Notes under the pieces: model-generated
What the model saw: only the letters and a program-made list of their open reading frames with translations
What the model was told of the DNA's origin: nothing
Databases searched by the model: none
Shown: piece after piece, positions 46,688-54,605 of the stretch
How the letters are laid out: the number at the start of each line of letters is the position of its first letter
Position numbering within the stretch: position 1 is the first letter of the stretch
Assembly: GCF_004570875.1 (NCBI RefSeq)
Contig: NZ_SPQK01000008.1
Span: 94,393 to 158,392, forward strand
Source: Blastococcus sp. CT_GayMR16
GTDB lineage: Bacteria > Actinomycetota > Actinomycetes > Mycobacteriales > Geodermatophilaceae
DNA length: 64,000 nucleotides
Direction of reading: 5' to 3'
Program-made: the position numbers and the translations under genes

Positions 46688-47607
46688 CCGCGCACCGCGG
46701 CGAGCCGGGCCCGCCAGCGGGCATCGGTCTCCGGGTCGGCGGCCACCGCCTCCAGCCGGTCCGGCTCCGGGCGCAGCACCGGCAGGTGCCCGCCGACCGG
46801 CAAGAGCGGCGTGCTGGAGACGTCCTCGGTGAACAGGGCGACGGTGGCCAGACCGCAAGCGAACGGCAGCTCGGGCAGCGCCGCGGCGAGCGCCACCCCG
46901 GCAGCGATCCCGACCGAGGACTCCAGCGCCGAGGAGACGACGCACGGCAGCCCGTGCGCCTCGGCCACCCGCAGCGCGGCACGGACCCCGCCGAGCGGCT
47001 GCACCTTGAGGACGACGACGTCGCACGCCTCGCGCAGGTCCACCCGCAGCGGGTCGTCGGCCCGACGGACCACCTCGTCGGCGGCCACCCGGACGTCGAT
47101 CAGGCGGCGCAGCGCGACGAGTTCCTCCAAGGTCGCGCACGGCTGTTCCACGTACTCCAGCCCGACGCGGTCCAGCTCCTTGATGCGGGCGACGGCGGTG
47201 TCGACGTCCCAGGCGGCGTTGGCGTCCACCCGGATGGCCCCGCCGGGGCCGAGGGCGTCACGCACGGCCTCGACCCGCGCGAGGTCGTCGGCGGACGTCT
47301 GCCCGGACTCGGCCACCTTCACCTTCGCCGTCCGGCAGCCCGACGCCGAGACGATCGCGTGGGCACGCGCCGCGTCGACAGCCGGCACGGTCACGTTGAC
47401 CGGGACCGACGTTCGCAGCGGCGCCGGCCAGCCCTCGACGGCGCTCTCCACCGCGGCGGCCCACCAGCGACGGCTCTCCGCGACGTCGTAGTCCCAGAAC
47501 GGGGAGAACTCGCCCCAGCCGGCTGGACCGCGGACGAGGACGCCGTCCCGGACGTCGATGCCGCGGAAACGGGTGCGCAGGGGCACCCGGTACACGGCCG
47601 TGATCAC
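46684..47607 (-). CDS. menC: o-Succinylbenzoate synthase
   Basis: A 307-residue enolase-superfamily enzyme that dehydrates SHCHC to o-succinylbenzoate. The KxK motif in TAKVKVAESG, metal ligands in RVDANAAWD, EYVEQPC and VAADEVV, and the second base lysine in VVLKVQPLGG are in place. It diverges from menE; the 41-base gap holds TACCCT, a possible -10 for menE. Confidence 0.94.
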   Translation of the reverse strand: MITAVYRVPLRTRFRGIDVRDGVLVRGPAGWGEFSPFWDYDVAESRRWWAAAVESAVEGWPAPLRTSVPVNVTVPAVDAARAHAIVSASGCRTAKVKVAESGQTSADDLARVEAVRDALGPGGAIRVDANAAWDVDTAVARIKELDRVGLEYVEQPCATLEELVALRRLIDVRVAADEVVRRADDPLRVDLREACDVVVLKVQPLGGVRAALRVAEAHGLPCVVSSALESSVGIAAGVALAAALPELPFACGLATVALFTEDVSSTPLLPVGGHLPVLRPEPDRLEAVAADPETDARWRARLAAVRG

Positions 47608-47648
47608 GCCGCGCAGCCTAGTTGGGCACAGCCGTACCCTTGCTCCTC

Positions 47649-48782
47649 GTGGCTCGGCAGCTGACTCGGCACCTCACGCTCGTCGCCGCTCCCCACCTCT
47701 CCGTGGACGACGTCCGCGCTGCGCTGGACGGGACGACCCCGCTCGCCGTCCTTCCCGCGGGACCCCCGGCCGCCGTCGCCGCCGCCCGGGGGGTGCTCCG
47801 CCCGGAGGAGCCGCTCGAGCCCGGCGCCGACCTCGTGGTGGTCACGTCCGGCTCGACCGGGGGCGGCCGCGGCGTCCTGCTGTCGGCAGAGGCGCTCACG
47901 GCGTCGGCGGCGGCCACGCACGACCGGCTCGGCGGCCCGGGCGCCTGGCTGCTCGCCCTGCCGGTCTCGGCGATCGCCGGCCTCCAGGTCCTGTGCCGCA
48001 ACATCCTGGCCGGGGAACGACCCACGGTGCTGGACCGGGACGAGACCCTCGCCGTCGCGACCGCCCGCATGCCCGCCGGCCGCCGCTACACGGCGCTGGT
48101 GCCGACCCAGCTGCGCCGGTTCCTCGACACCGAGCCCGACGGCCTCCGCGCCTTCGACGCCGTGCTCATCGGGGGCGCCGCCACCGACCCGGCCCTGCTG
48201 GCCCGCGCCCTCGACGCGGGAGTCGCGGCCGTGACGACCTACGGCATGACCGAGACCGCCGGCGGCTGCGTCTACGACGGCGAGCCCCTGGACGGCGTCC
48301 GCGTCCGGGTCACCGACGGCGGCGTCGAGCTGGCCGGCCCGACGCTCGCGCTCGGCTACCGGCTCGACCCCGCCGCGACCGCCGAGGCGTTCGCGGGCGG
48401 CTGGTTCTGCAGCCGCGACGCCGGCGTCCTGCAGGACGGCCGGCTCACCGTGACCGGCCGGCTCGACGACGTCGTCATCAGCGGCGGGGTGAACGTGGCG
48501 CCCGCAGCGGTGGAGGCTGCGCTGCGCGCGCACCCCGACATCGCCGACGCCGTCGTCTTCGGCCGTCCCGACGACGAGTGGGGCCAGCGGGTGGTCGCCG
48601 CCGTCGTCCCGGCCCCCGGGACGGCGCCCGCCCTCGCTCCGCTGCTGGCGTGGGTCGCCGACCGCCTCGGGTCGCCGGCCGCCCCGCGGGAACTGCACGT
48701 GATCGACTCCGTGCCGCTGCTGCACACGGGCAAGCCCGACCGCCGGGCCGTCGCGGCGGCAGTTCTCCAGGGAGCTCGCTGA
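47649..48782 (+). CDS. menE: o-Succinylbenzoate-CoA ligase
   Basis: A 377-residue acyl-CoA synthetase, shorter than the roughly 450-residue E. coli form because the N-terminal region is reduced. Motifs: VTSGSTGGGRGVLLS, TYGMTETAGGCVYDG, GWFCSRDAGVLQDG and GRLDDVVISGGVNVAP, with the C-terminal lysine in LHTGKPDRR. I prefer the GTG at 47649, with TACCCT eight bases upstream; an earlier in-frame ATG at 47622 lies within the promoter region. Confidence 0.92.
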   Translation: MARQLTRHLTLVAAPHLSVDDVRAALDGTTPLAVLPAGPPAAVAAARGVLRPEEPLEPGADLVVVTSGSTGGGRGVLLSAEALTASAAATHDRLGGPGAWLLALPVSAIAGLQVLCRNILAGERPTVLDRDETLAVATARMPAGRRYTALVPTQLRRFLDTEPDGLRAFDAVLIGGAATDPALLARALDAGVAAVTTYGMTETAGGCVYDGEPLDGVRVRVTDGGVELAGPTLALGYRLDPAATAEAFAGGWFCSRDAGVLQDGRLTVTGRLDDVVISGGVNVAPAAVEAALRAHPDIADAVVFGRPDDEWGQRVVAAVVPAPGTAPALAPLLAWVADRLGSPAAPRELHVIDSVPLLHTGKPDRRAVAAAVLQGAR

Positions 48783-48785
48783 ACC

Positions 48786-49658
48786 ATGGCCACCCCCCAA
48801 CAGTGGGTCGCGGGCGCCCGCCCGCGCACCCTGCCCGCCGCCCTCGCGCCGGTGCTGGTCGGCACCGGCGCCGCGGCAGCGCTCGACGGCTTCCGGCTGT
48901 TGCCCGCCCTGCTCGCACTGGTGGTCGCGCTCGCGCTGCAGATCGCGGTCAACTACGCCAACGACTACTCCGACGGCCGGCGCGGCACCGACGCCGACCG
49001 GGTCGGCCCGATGCGGCTGGTCGGCTCCGGGGCCGCGACCCCGCAGCAGGTGCTCGTCGCCGCCGGGCTGGCCTTCGCCGTGGCGGGTGTCGCCGGCCTG
49101 GGCCTGGCGGCGCTGTCCAGTTGGTGGCTGGTCGCCGTCGGGGCGGTCTGCATCGCCGCCGCCTGGACCTACACCGGAGGACCGCTCCCCTACGGCTACC
49201 GCGCCCTCGGGGAGGTGTTCGTCTTCGTCTTCTTCGGCCTGGTCGCGGTCGTCGGGACGACGTACGTGCAGACCCGCACCCTGGAGGCCCTGGCCTTCGC
49301 CGTCGCGGTTCCGGTCGGGCTGCTGATCGTCGCGATCCTGGTGGTCAACAACCTGCGCGACATCGACGGGGACGCCGTGGTCGGCAAGCGCACCCTCGCC
49401 GTCCTGCTCGGCGGCCGCGCCACCCGGATCACCTTCGTCGGGTTGTTCGCAGTCGCCTTCGTGGTGATCGCCGCCGTCGGCGTCCTCCGGCCGTGGGCCC
49501 TGCTGGGACTGCTCGCTTTCCCCCTGGCGGTCCCACCTGCGCGTACGGTGCTCACCGGCGGGCGGGGGACCGCGTTGATCGGCGCGCTCCAGGGCACGGG
49601 GCTGCTCACTCTCGCCACCGGCGTGCTACTCGCTGTCGGGCTGGCCCTCAGTGGATGA
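48786..49658 (+). CDS. menA: 1,4-Dihydroxy-2-naphthoate polyprenyltransferase
   Basis: A 290-residue UbiA-type membrane prenyltransferase that attaches the polyprenyl tail to the naphthoate ring. The first aspartate motif is NYANDYSDGRRGTDADR and the second NNLRDIDGDAVVGKRTLAV; nine hydrophobic helices are visible. It starts three bases after the menE stop, so the two are cotranslated or nearly so. Its tail substrate would come from HepB. Confidence 0.95.
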   Translation: MATPQQWVAGARPRTLPAALAPVLVGTGAAAALDGFRLLPALLALVVALALQIAVNYANDYSDGRRGTDADRVGPMRLVGSGAATPQQVLVAAGLAFAVAGVAGLGLAALSSWWLVAVGAVCIAAAWTYTGGPLPYGYRALGEVFVFVFFGLVAVVGTTYVQTRTLEALAFAVAVPVGLLIVAILVVNNLRDIDGDAVVGKRTLAVLLGGRATRITFVGLFAVAFVVIAAVGVLRPWALLGLLAFPLAVPPARTVLTGGRGTALIGALQGTGLLTLATGVLLAVGLALSG

Positions 49659-49692
49659 GTTGACCGAGCTGCGCTGACCGAGAGGCCGCCTC

Positions 49693-52188
49693 ATGGCGAC
49701 ACACGAGGACCTGCTGACCGCCGTCGACGAGGTCATCTCCGACGGGGTGCGCCGCGGCCTGCTGCACAACCACGTCGAGGACGACGAGCTGGACGGCCGG
49801 CTGGTGACCGTCGAGGGCCGCCGGCTGGTGAACTTCGGCTCCTGCTCCTACCTCGGGCTCGAGACCGACCCGCGGATGAAGGCCGCGGTCCGGGACGCCG
49901 TCGACCGCTTCGGCACGCAGTTCTCCTCGTCGCGGACGTACGCCTCGGCGCCGCTGTACCGGGTCGCCGAGGAAGAGCTCGCCGAGGTCTTCGGCCGCCC
50001 GGTCATCGTCGCGCCGTCCACGTCGATCGGGCACATCGCGACGATGCCCACCCTGATGAACAGCCGGGACGTGCTGCTCCTCGACCACCAGGTGCACCAC
50101 TCGGTGCAGACGGCGGCCACGCTGGTGCAGGCCGGCGGGACGCAGGTAGAGCTGATTCCGCACTGCGACCTGCGCGTCCTGGAGCAGCGGCTGGAGACCC
50201 ACCGCGACCGGCGGGTCTGGTACGCCACCGACGGGCTGTACTCCATGTACGCCGACTTCTTCCCGGCCCGCGAGCTCGAGGAACTCGCCGCGCGGTACGA
50301 CAACCTGTGGCTCTACGTGGACGACGCCCACTCGGCGTCGTGGACCGGGACGCACGGGCGCGGGTACGCCCTCGAGCAGCTGTCGCCGGCGACGCTCGCG
50401 CGCACCGTGGTCGCCGCGTCGCTCAACAAGTCCTTCGCCGCGGCCGGTGGCGCGATCACCTTCCCCGATGAGGAGTCCCGCCGGCTCGTGGCGTCGGTCG
50501 GCGGCCCGCTGATCTTCTCCGGGCCGATCCAGCCCCCGATGCTGGGCGCGATCGTCGCATCGGCCCGCCTCCACCGCTCCCCCGAGCTGCCGGCCCGCCA
50601 GGAACTGCTGCGCTCGCGGATCCGGCTGTTCAACTCCCTCGCCGCCGAGGCCGGTTTCCCGGTGGTGGCGGAGTCGGAGGCGCCGATCCGGTTCGTCGGC
50701 GCCGGGGTGACGTCGGTGGCCTACCGGCTCACCGCGCGGATGCGCGACGCCGGCTTCTTCGTCAACACCGCTGCCTTCCCCGCCGTCCCGGCCAAGCGGG
50801 CCGGCGCGCGGCTGGCACTGACGCTGCACCACAGCGAGGAGGACATCGCCGAGGTCGTCGACGCCCTGGCCCGGAACCTGCCCGCGGCCATGGCCGACGA
50901 GGGCGCCACGGTCGACGACCTGCGCCGCGCCTTCGCCCGGCAGCTCCGCGGCCGCGACGAGATCCAGCCGGACCGCCGTCCCGCGCCGCCGGCCGTCCCG
51001 GTGCCGCGGGCCGCGCCGTCCGGGCTGCGACTTGAGCACGTGCGCTCGATCGCCGACGTCGACGCGGCGGAGTGGGACGCGCTCCTGGGACACCGAGGGG
51101 CCTTCGACGCCGCGGGATTGCGCGCTCTGGAGGAGGTCTTCGCGGCGCGCGGCGTTCCGGGTCAGGACGAGGACGCCTGGGCGTTCTCCTACCTCGTCGT
51201 CCGGGACGACGACGGGACGCCGGTGGCGGCGACGTTCCTGACGACGGCGCTGTGGAAGGACGACATGCTCTCACCGGCGCACATCTCGCTGGAGGTGGAG
51301 CGCCGCCGGGGCGGCGAGGACGGCGGCCGCTTCCTCACGTCGCCGATGGTCGGCACGGGGTCACTGCTGACCGAGGGCGACCATCTCTACCTGGACCGCA
51401 CCCGCGACTGGCAGGGGGCGCTGCGGCTGATCCTGCAGGCGGCCCGCGTCGAGGAGGACGCCGCCGGCGCCGCCGCGGTGGTGCTGCGCGACCTGCCCGA
51501 CGGCGACGACGAGCTGCACACGTTCCTGCTGGGCGAAGGCCTGCTGCGCCTGCCGGTACCCGACAGCTGGGCCCGCGAGGTGCGGTTCGCCGACGACGAG
51601 GAGTTCCTCGCCGGACTGACCCGCAAGCACCGGTACCACCAGCGCACCCGGGTCCTGGCCCGGGAATCGGCGTTCTCCGTGCAGGTGCTGGAGGGGGGCA
51701 CCCCGGAAGCGGCGGCGCTGCCCGCGCTGGTTCGCGACCACCTGTACGAGCTCTACCGGGCGGTGCACGGCCACGCGTTCGAGCTCAACGTCTTCCCGCT
51801 GCCGCGGCGGCTTCTCGACGCCGTGCTGGCCTCGCCGGCCTTCGAGCTCGTGCTGCTGCGCCTGCCCGAGCTGAGTGCGGGCGACACGAGCGACGGCGTC
51901 GTCGGGTTCGCCGTCCAGCACGTCACGGACGACCACGTCGCGCCGGTGTTCGTGGGGCTGGACTACGACTACGTGCCCACCCACTCCAGCTATCAGGTGT
52001 TGCTGCTGCAGGCCCTGCGCTCGGCGCAGCGCCGGGGGGCGCGGCTGGTGCGGTTCGGAATGGGCGCGGACCTCCAGAAGGCCCGGTTCGGCGCCCGCCG
52101 GGAGAAGCGGTGGGCCTACGTGGCCGCGAGCGAGACCTACAACGCCGACGTGCTGGCCCACCTCGCGGAGAGCGTGCCCACACCCTGA
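49693..52188 (+). CDS. Fused alpha-oxoamine synthase-like PLP enzyme and GNAT-type acyltransferase
   Basis: An 831-residue fusion. Residues 1-410 are an alpha-oxoamine synthase (BioF, serine palmitoyltransferase, CqsA group): VNFGSCSYLGLETDPR, a stacking His in DHQVHHSVQ, DDAHSASW (Asp near 210, His 213) and PLP lysine 246 in ASLNKSFAAAGG. A Pro-rich linker follows. Residues 455-831 form a GNAT-like domain with RKHRYHQRTRVLARE and a C-terminal FGMGADLQKARFGARR. The first half would condense an amino acid with an acyl-CoA; the second would transfer an acyl group, perhaps to that amine. GAGAGG precedes the ATG. It follows menA but a role in menaquinone is not expected. The product is unknown. 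Confidence 0.85.
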   Translation: MATHEDLLTAVDEVISDGVRRGLLHNHVEDDELDGRLVTVEGRRLVNFGSCSYLGLETDPRMKAAVRDAVDRFGTQFSSSRTYASAPLYRVAEEELAEVFGRPVIVAPSTSIGHIATMPTLMNSRDVLLLDHQVHHSVQTAATLVQAGGTQVELIPHCDLRVLEQRLETHRDRRVWYATDGLYSMYADFFPARELEELAARYDNLWLYVDDAHSASWTGTHGRGYALEQLSPATLARTVVAASLNKSFAAAGGAITFPDEESRRLVASVGGPLIFSGPIQPPMLGAIVASARLHRSPELPARQELLRSRIRLFNSLAAEAGFPVVAESEAPIRFVGAGVTSVAYRLTARMRDAGFFVNTAAFPAVPAKRAGARLALTLHHSEEDIAEVVDALARNLPAAMADEGATVDDLRRAFARQLRGRDEIQPDRRPAPPAVPVPRAAPSGLRLEHVRSIADVDAAEWDALLGHRGAFDAAGLRALEEVFAARGVPGQDEDAWAFSYLVVRDDDGTPVAATFLTTALWKDDMLSPAHISLEVERRRGGEDGGRFLTSPMVGTGSLLTEGDHLYLDRTRDWQGALRLILQAARVEEDAAGAAAVVLRDLPDGDDELHTFLLGEGLLRLPVPDSWAREVRFADDEEFLAGLTRKHRYHQRTRVLARESAFSVQVLEGGTPEAAALPALVRDHLYELYRAVHGHAFELNVFPLPRRLLDAVLASPAFELVLLRLPELSAGDTSDGVVGFAVQHVTDDHVAPVFVGLDYDYVPTHSSYQVLLLQALRSAQRRGARLVRFGMGADLQKARFGARREKRWAYVAASETYNADVLAHLAESVPTP

Positions 52189-52195
52189 GTGCGGG

Positions 52196-52510
52196 TCAGT
52201 CCGCCGCGGGCCCGCTCAACCGGGTGCGCAGTTCCGTCTTGGCCGCGCGACGGGCCACGCTGCGCGCCGCGAGCGCCTCGGTGAACTTGTCGCGTACCGG
52301 CTGGAGCACGAAGTACGCGACCGGCATGGAGAGCAGCGCACCGAACAGCAGGGCGGGGTAGCCGCCGAGGCCGACGGCCCACAGCAGCCCGATGAGCGCG
52401 GCGGCGATGGCCAGCCTGCCGCCCGTGTAGGCGAGCATCCAGGGCAGCACCTTCGGCGGCGTGGCCGGGCCGCCGGTCGGACTCGACGGGGTGGTGCTCG
52501 ACTCAGCCAT
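52196..52510 (-). CDS. DUF4229 family small membrane protein
   Basis: A 104-residue protein with a polar, Ser/Pro-rich start and two transmembrane helices (LAYTGGRLAIAAALIGLLWAV and PALLFGALLSMPVAYFVLQ), then a basic tail. This pattern is DUF4229, common in actinobacteria near men and ccs genes; function unknown. GGAAGG precedes the ATG at 52510, which lies inside the last codons of the Lrp gene. Confidence 0.8.
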   Translation of the reverse strand: MAESSTTPSSPTGGPATPPKVLPWMLAYTGGRLAIAAALIGLLWAVGLGGYPALLFGALLSMPVAYFVLQPVRDKFTEALAARSVARRAAKTELRTRLSGPAAD

Positions 52511-52931
52511 GACGGCCTTCCCACTTGGTTGAGAGAACGACGGTGGTGCGGGTGCGTGCGACACCCTTGATCCGGTTCAACGCGCCGATGGCGGCCTCGA
52601 GTGCCGGGATGTCGGTCACGCGCACCTTGAGGATGTACCCCTCGCTGCCGGCGACCCGCCAGCAGTCCTCGACGGCCGGCAGCGCCCGCAGCCCCTCCTC
52701 GACCCCCGTCTCGTCGACGACGTCGCTCTCGATCACGCTCACGAGCGCGGTCACGTCCAGACCGACGGCGGCCGGGTCGACGACGGCCCGGTAGCCGGTG
52801 ATGACCCCGGCCGCCTCCAGCTTGCCCACCCGCTCGTGCACGGCGGGCGAGGAGAGCCCGACCTGGCGGGCGAGCTCGGCGTAGCTGGCCCGTCCGTCGG
52901 CGCGCAGCATGTCGATCAGCTGCCGGTCCAC
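52503..52931 (-). CDS. Lrp/AsnC family transcriptional regulator
   Basis: A 142-residue regulator: an N-terminal helix-turn-helix (LRADGRASYAELARQVGLSS), then the RAM ligand domain (ALPAVEDCWRVAGSEGYILK). Such proteins bind amino acids and form octamers. The start is odd. The first usual codon in frame is the GTG at 52931, but AGGAG (52949-52953) is spaced for an ATC at 52940, which would add I/M-D-A before V-D-R-Q-L and give the family's normal N-terminus. A GATACT -10 lies about 45 bases upstream. Targets may include the divergent small gene. Confidence 0.9.
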   Translation of the reverse strand: MDRQLIDMLRADGRASYAELARQVGLSSPAVHERVGKLEAAGVITGYRAVVDPAAVGLDVTALVSVIESDVVDETGVEEGLRALPAVEDCWRVAGSEGYILKVRVTDIPALEAAIGALNRIKGVARTRTTVVLSTKWEGRHG

Positions 52932-53026
52932 GGCGTCGATGGCTGGGTCTCCTGTCCCGATCGGCGACGGTTGAGCACCGAGTATCGCCGCGGACGTACG
53001 CTGAGTGCCGACGAGGGGGTGGAGCC

Positions 53027-53245
53027 GTGCCGTTCCTGGTGTTGCTCGTGGTGGCGGTCGTGGTCGTCGTGCTGGTCATGCGCGCGGCGGCAGCGCCCGG
53101 CCGTCCCGGAGGCGGCGTGCGTGGGCCGCGCGCGCCACGCCCGCGCCCGCAGCGCCCGACCCGGCCGCTCGCACCGGACGACGACCCGGAGTTCCTCCGC
53201 GAACTCGAGCGTCGGACCCGGCGGGACGACGGCTCCCTCTCCTAG
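53027..53245 (+). CDS. Small single-pass membrane protein
   Basis: A 72-residue protein: one N-terminal transmembrane helix (PFLVLLVVAVVVVVLVMRA), a Pro/Arg-rich basic stretch, and an acidic end (DDDPEFLRELERRTRRDD). GGGGGTGGAG precedes the GTG, and TACGCT at 52997-53002 may be its -10. No family is recognised. Confidence 0.65.
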   Translation: MPFLVLLVVAVVVVVLVMRAAAAPGRPGGGVRGPRAPRPRPQRPTRPLAPDDDPEFLRELERRTRRDDGSLS

Positions 53246-53246
53246 C

Positions 53247-53507
53247 TCACGCGGCTGTGCGGGCCCCGAAGAACCGGCGCCAACCGCGGCGCGGGGCCGT
53301 CACGTCGTGCCCGGCACTCCTCGCTGCTGAGCCCTTCTGGGGCCAGCCCACCCCGCCCTCACCGGGCGGGGGTCCGGGCCAGCCGAGCCCGCCCTCGCGC
53401 ACCGGCGCCGAGCCGTCGTGGCGGTGTGCGTCGGGGGCGCGGTGGGCCAGCGCGTCGGCGACCAGCGGGTGAGCGCCGGATCCGGCGGGCGCGTCGTGCT
53501 TACCCAC
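53247..53507 (-). CDS. Small protein with GLGWP/GVGWP motifs and basic C-terminus
   Basis: An 86-residue protein, MGKHDAPAGSGAHPLVADA at the start, two short repeats (LGWPGPP and VGWPQKG), and RRGWRRFFGARTAA at the end. No signal peptide or membrane helix is visible. The GTG at 53507 has only a weak ribosome site. Similar short proteins with GW motifs and an RRGWRRxFG end are familiar in actinobacteria but have no known role. Its stop is next to that of the convergent small membrane gene. The 53508-53639 interval shows nothing more. Confidence 0.55.
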   Translation of the reverse strand: MGKHDAPAGSGAHPLVADALAHRAPDAHRHDGSAPVREGGLGWPGPPPGEGGVGWPQKGSAARSAGHDVTAPRRGWRRFFGARTAA

Positions 53508-53639
53508 GGTGAGTTCCGCTGCGCTGCTCGGGACGGACGTTCATGCAGGCATGGAAGCACGAGCCCCCGACATCCGGCACCTTCGCGCGCACGGTTCCCC
53601 CGCCGGGCTGATCACTGTCGGTGAGCGCCGAACGGGGGG

Positions 53640-54605
53640 TCAGACGCCGGCGTAGCTGTGCAACCCGGTCGAGACCATGTTCACGAAGAGCAGGTTGAAG
53701 ATCATCACGGCCAGGCCGACGACGTTGACCCAGGCGGCCGGGCGGCCGCGCCACCCTGCGGTCGTCCGGGCGTGCAGGTAGGCGGCGTAGACGACCCACG
53801 CGATGAACGCCCAGGTCTCCTTGGGGTCCCAGCCCCAGAACCGGCCCCAGGCGGCCTCGGCCCAGATGGCGCCGGCGATCACAGCGAAGGTCCAGATCGG
53901 GAAGCCGAAGACGGCGGTGCGGTGGGCCACCCGGTCGAGCGCGGCGGCGGCGGGGAGCTTCGCGACGATGCCCGAACCCGGCGCCTCGCCGTCGGCCACC
54001 CGTGCCTCGTAGCGGGAGCGGACCAGGAACAGGATGCTGGCGATCCCGCTGACGAAGAAGATCCCGAACCCGATGATCGCCGTGGTCACGTGGATCGCCA
54101 GCCAGTACGACCGCAGCGCGGCCACCAGCGGGCCCGCGTCGGCGTAGAGGAACAGGCCGATCAGCACGAGCGCGAGCACGACCGGTGCGAGGACGAACAG
54201 CCCAAGGTGCCGCAGGCCGGGCGCGCGGACGGCTAGCACGGCGTAGGCGACCACCGCGACGAGCACCGTGGCCGTCGCGAACTCGTACATGTTGCCCCAG
54301 GGCAGCCGGTCGGTGGCCAGCCCGCGGAACACCAGGACACCCGTATGGGCGAGGACGCCCAGGACCGTGAGGCCCATCGCGACCAGGCCCCAGCGGCGCC
54401 CGCGGGCATCGTCGGCCGGCGGTGTCTCGACGGGCGGGACCTCGGTCGTCGCGCCAGCGGCGCCGGCCCCGACCAGCTCGGGCGAGCGGACCGGCCGTCG
54501 TCCGAAGGCCAGCTGCGCGCAGAAGGCGACGACGGCGAGCGAGTACAGCGCGACGGTGATCGAGAAGAGGCTGTCCGACAGGGAAGCCAGCGAGTCAGCG
54601 GTCAC
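53640..54605 (-). CDS. ccsB: Cytochrome c biogenesis protein CcsB (CcsA family)
   Basis: A 321-residue haem handler of system II cytochrome c maturation, with about eight helices. The tryptophan-rich WWD-type motif is WAEAAWGRFWGWDPKETWAF; conserved histidines flank it. With ResB it delivers haem outside the membrane and attaches it to apocytochrome c. The GTG start overlaps the resB stop by 11 bases. It is the last gene of the hem-ccs operon. Confidence 0.94.
   Translation of the reverse strand: MTADSLASLSDSLFSITVALYSLAVVAFCAQLAFGRRPVRSPELVGAGAAGATTEVPPVETPPADDARGRRWGLVAMGLTVLGVLAHTGVLVFRGLATDRLPWGNMYEFATATVLVAVVAYAVLAVRAPGLRHLGLFVLAPVVLALVLIGLFLYADAGPLVAALRSYWLAIHVTTAIIGFGIFFVSGIASILFLVRSRYEARVADGEAPGSGIVAKLPAAAALDRVAHRTAVFGFPIWTFAVIAGAIWAEAAWGRFWGWDPKETWAFIAWVVYAAYLHARTTAGWRGRPAAWVNVVGLAVMIFNLLFVNMVSTGLHSYAGV

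Noticed and set aside
47622..47648. The ATG-type start at 47622 for menE.
   Set aside because: It lies between menC and the likely -10 TACCCT; the GTG at 47649 gives a normal N-terminus and promoter spacing.
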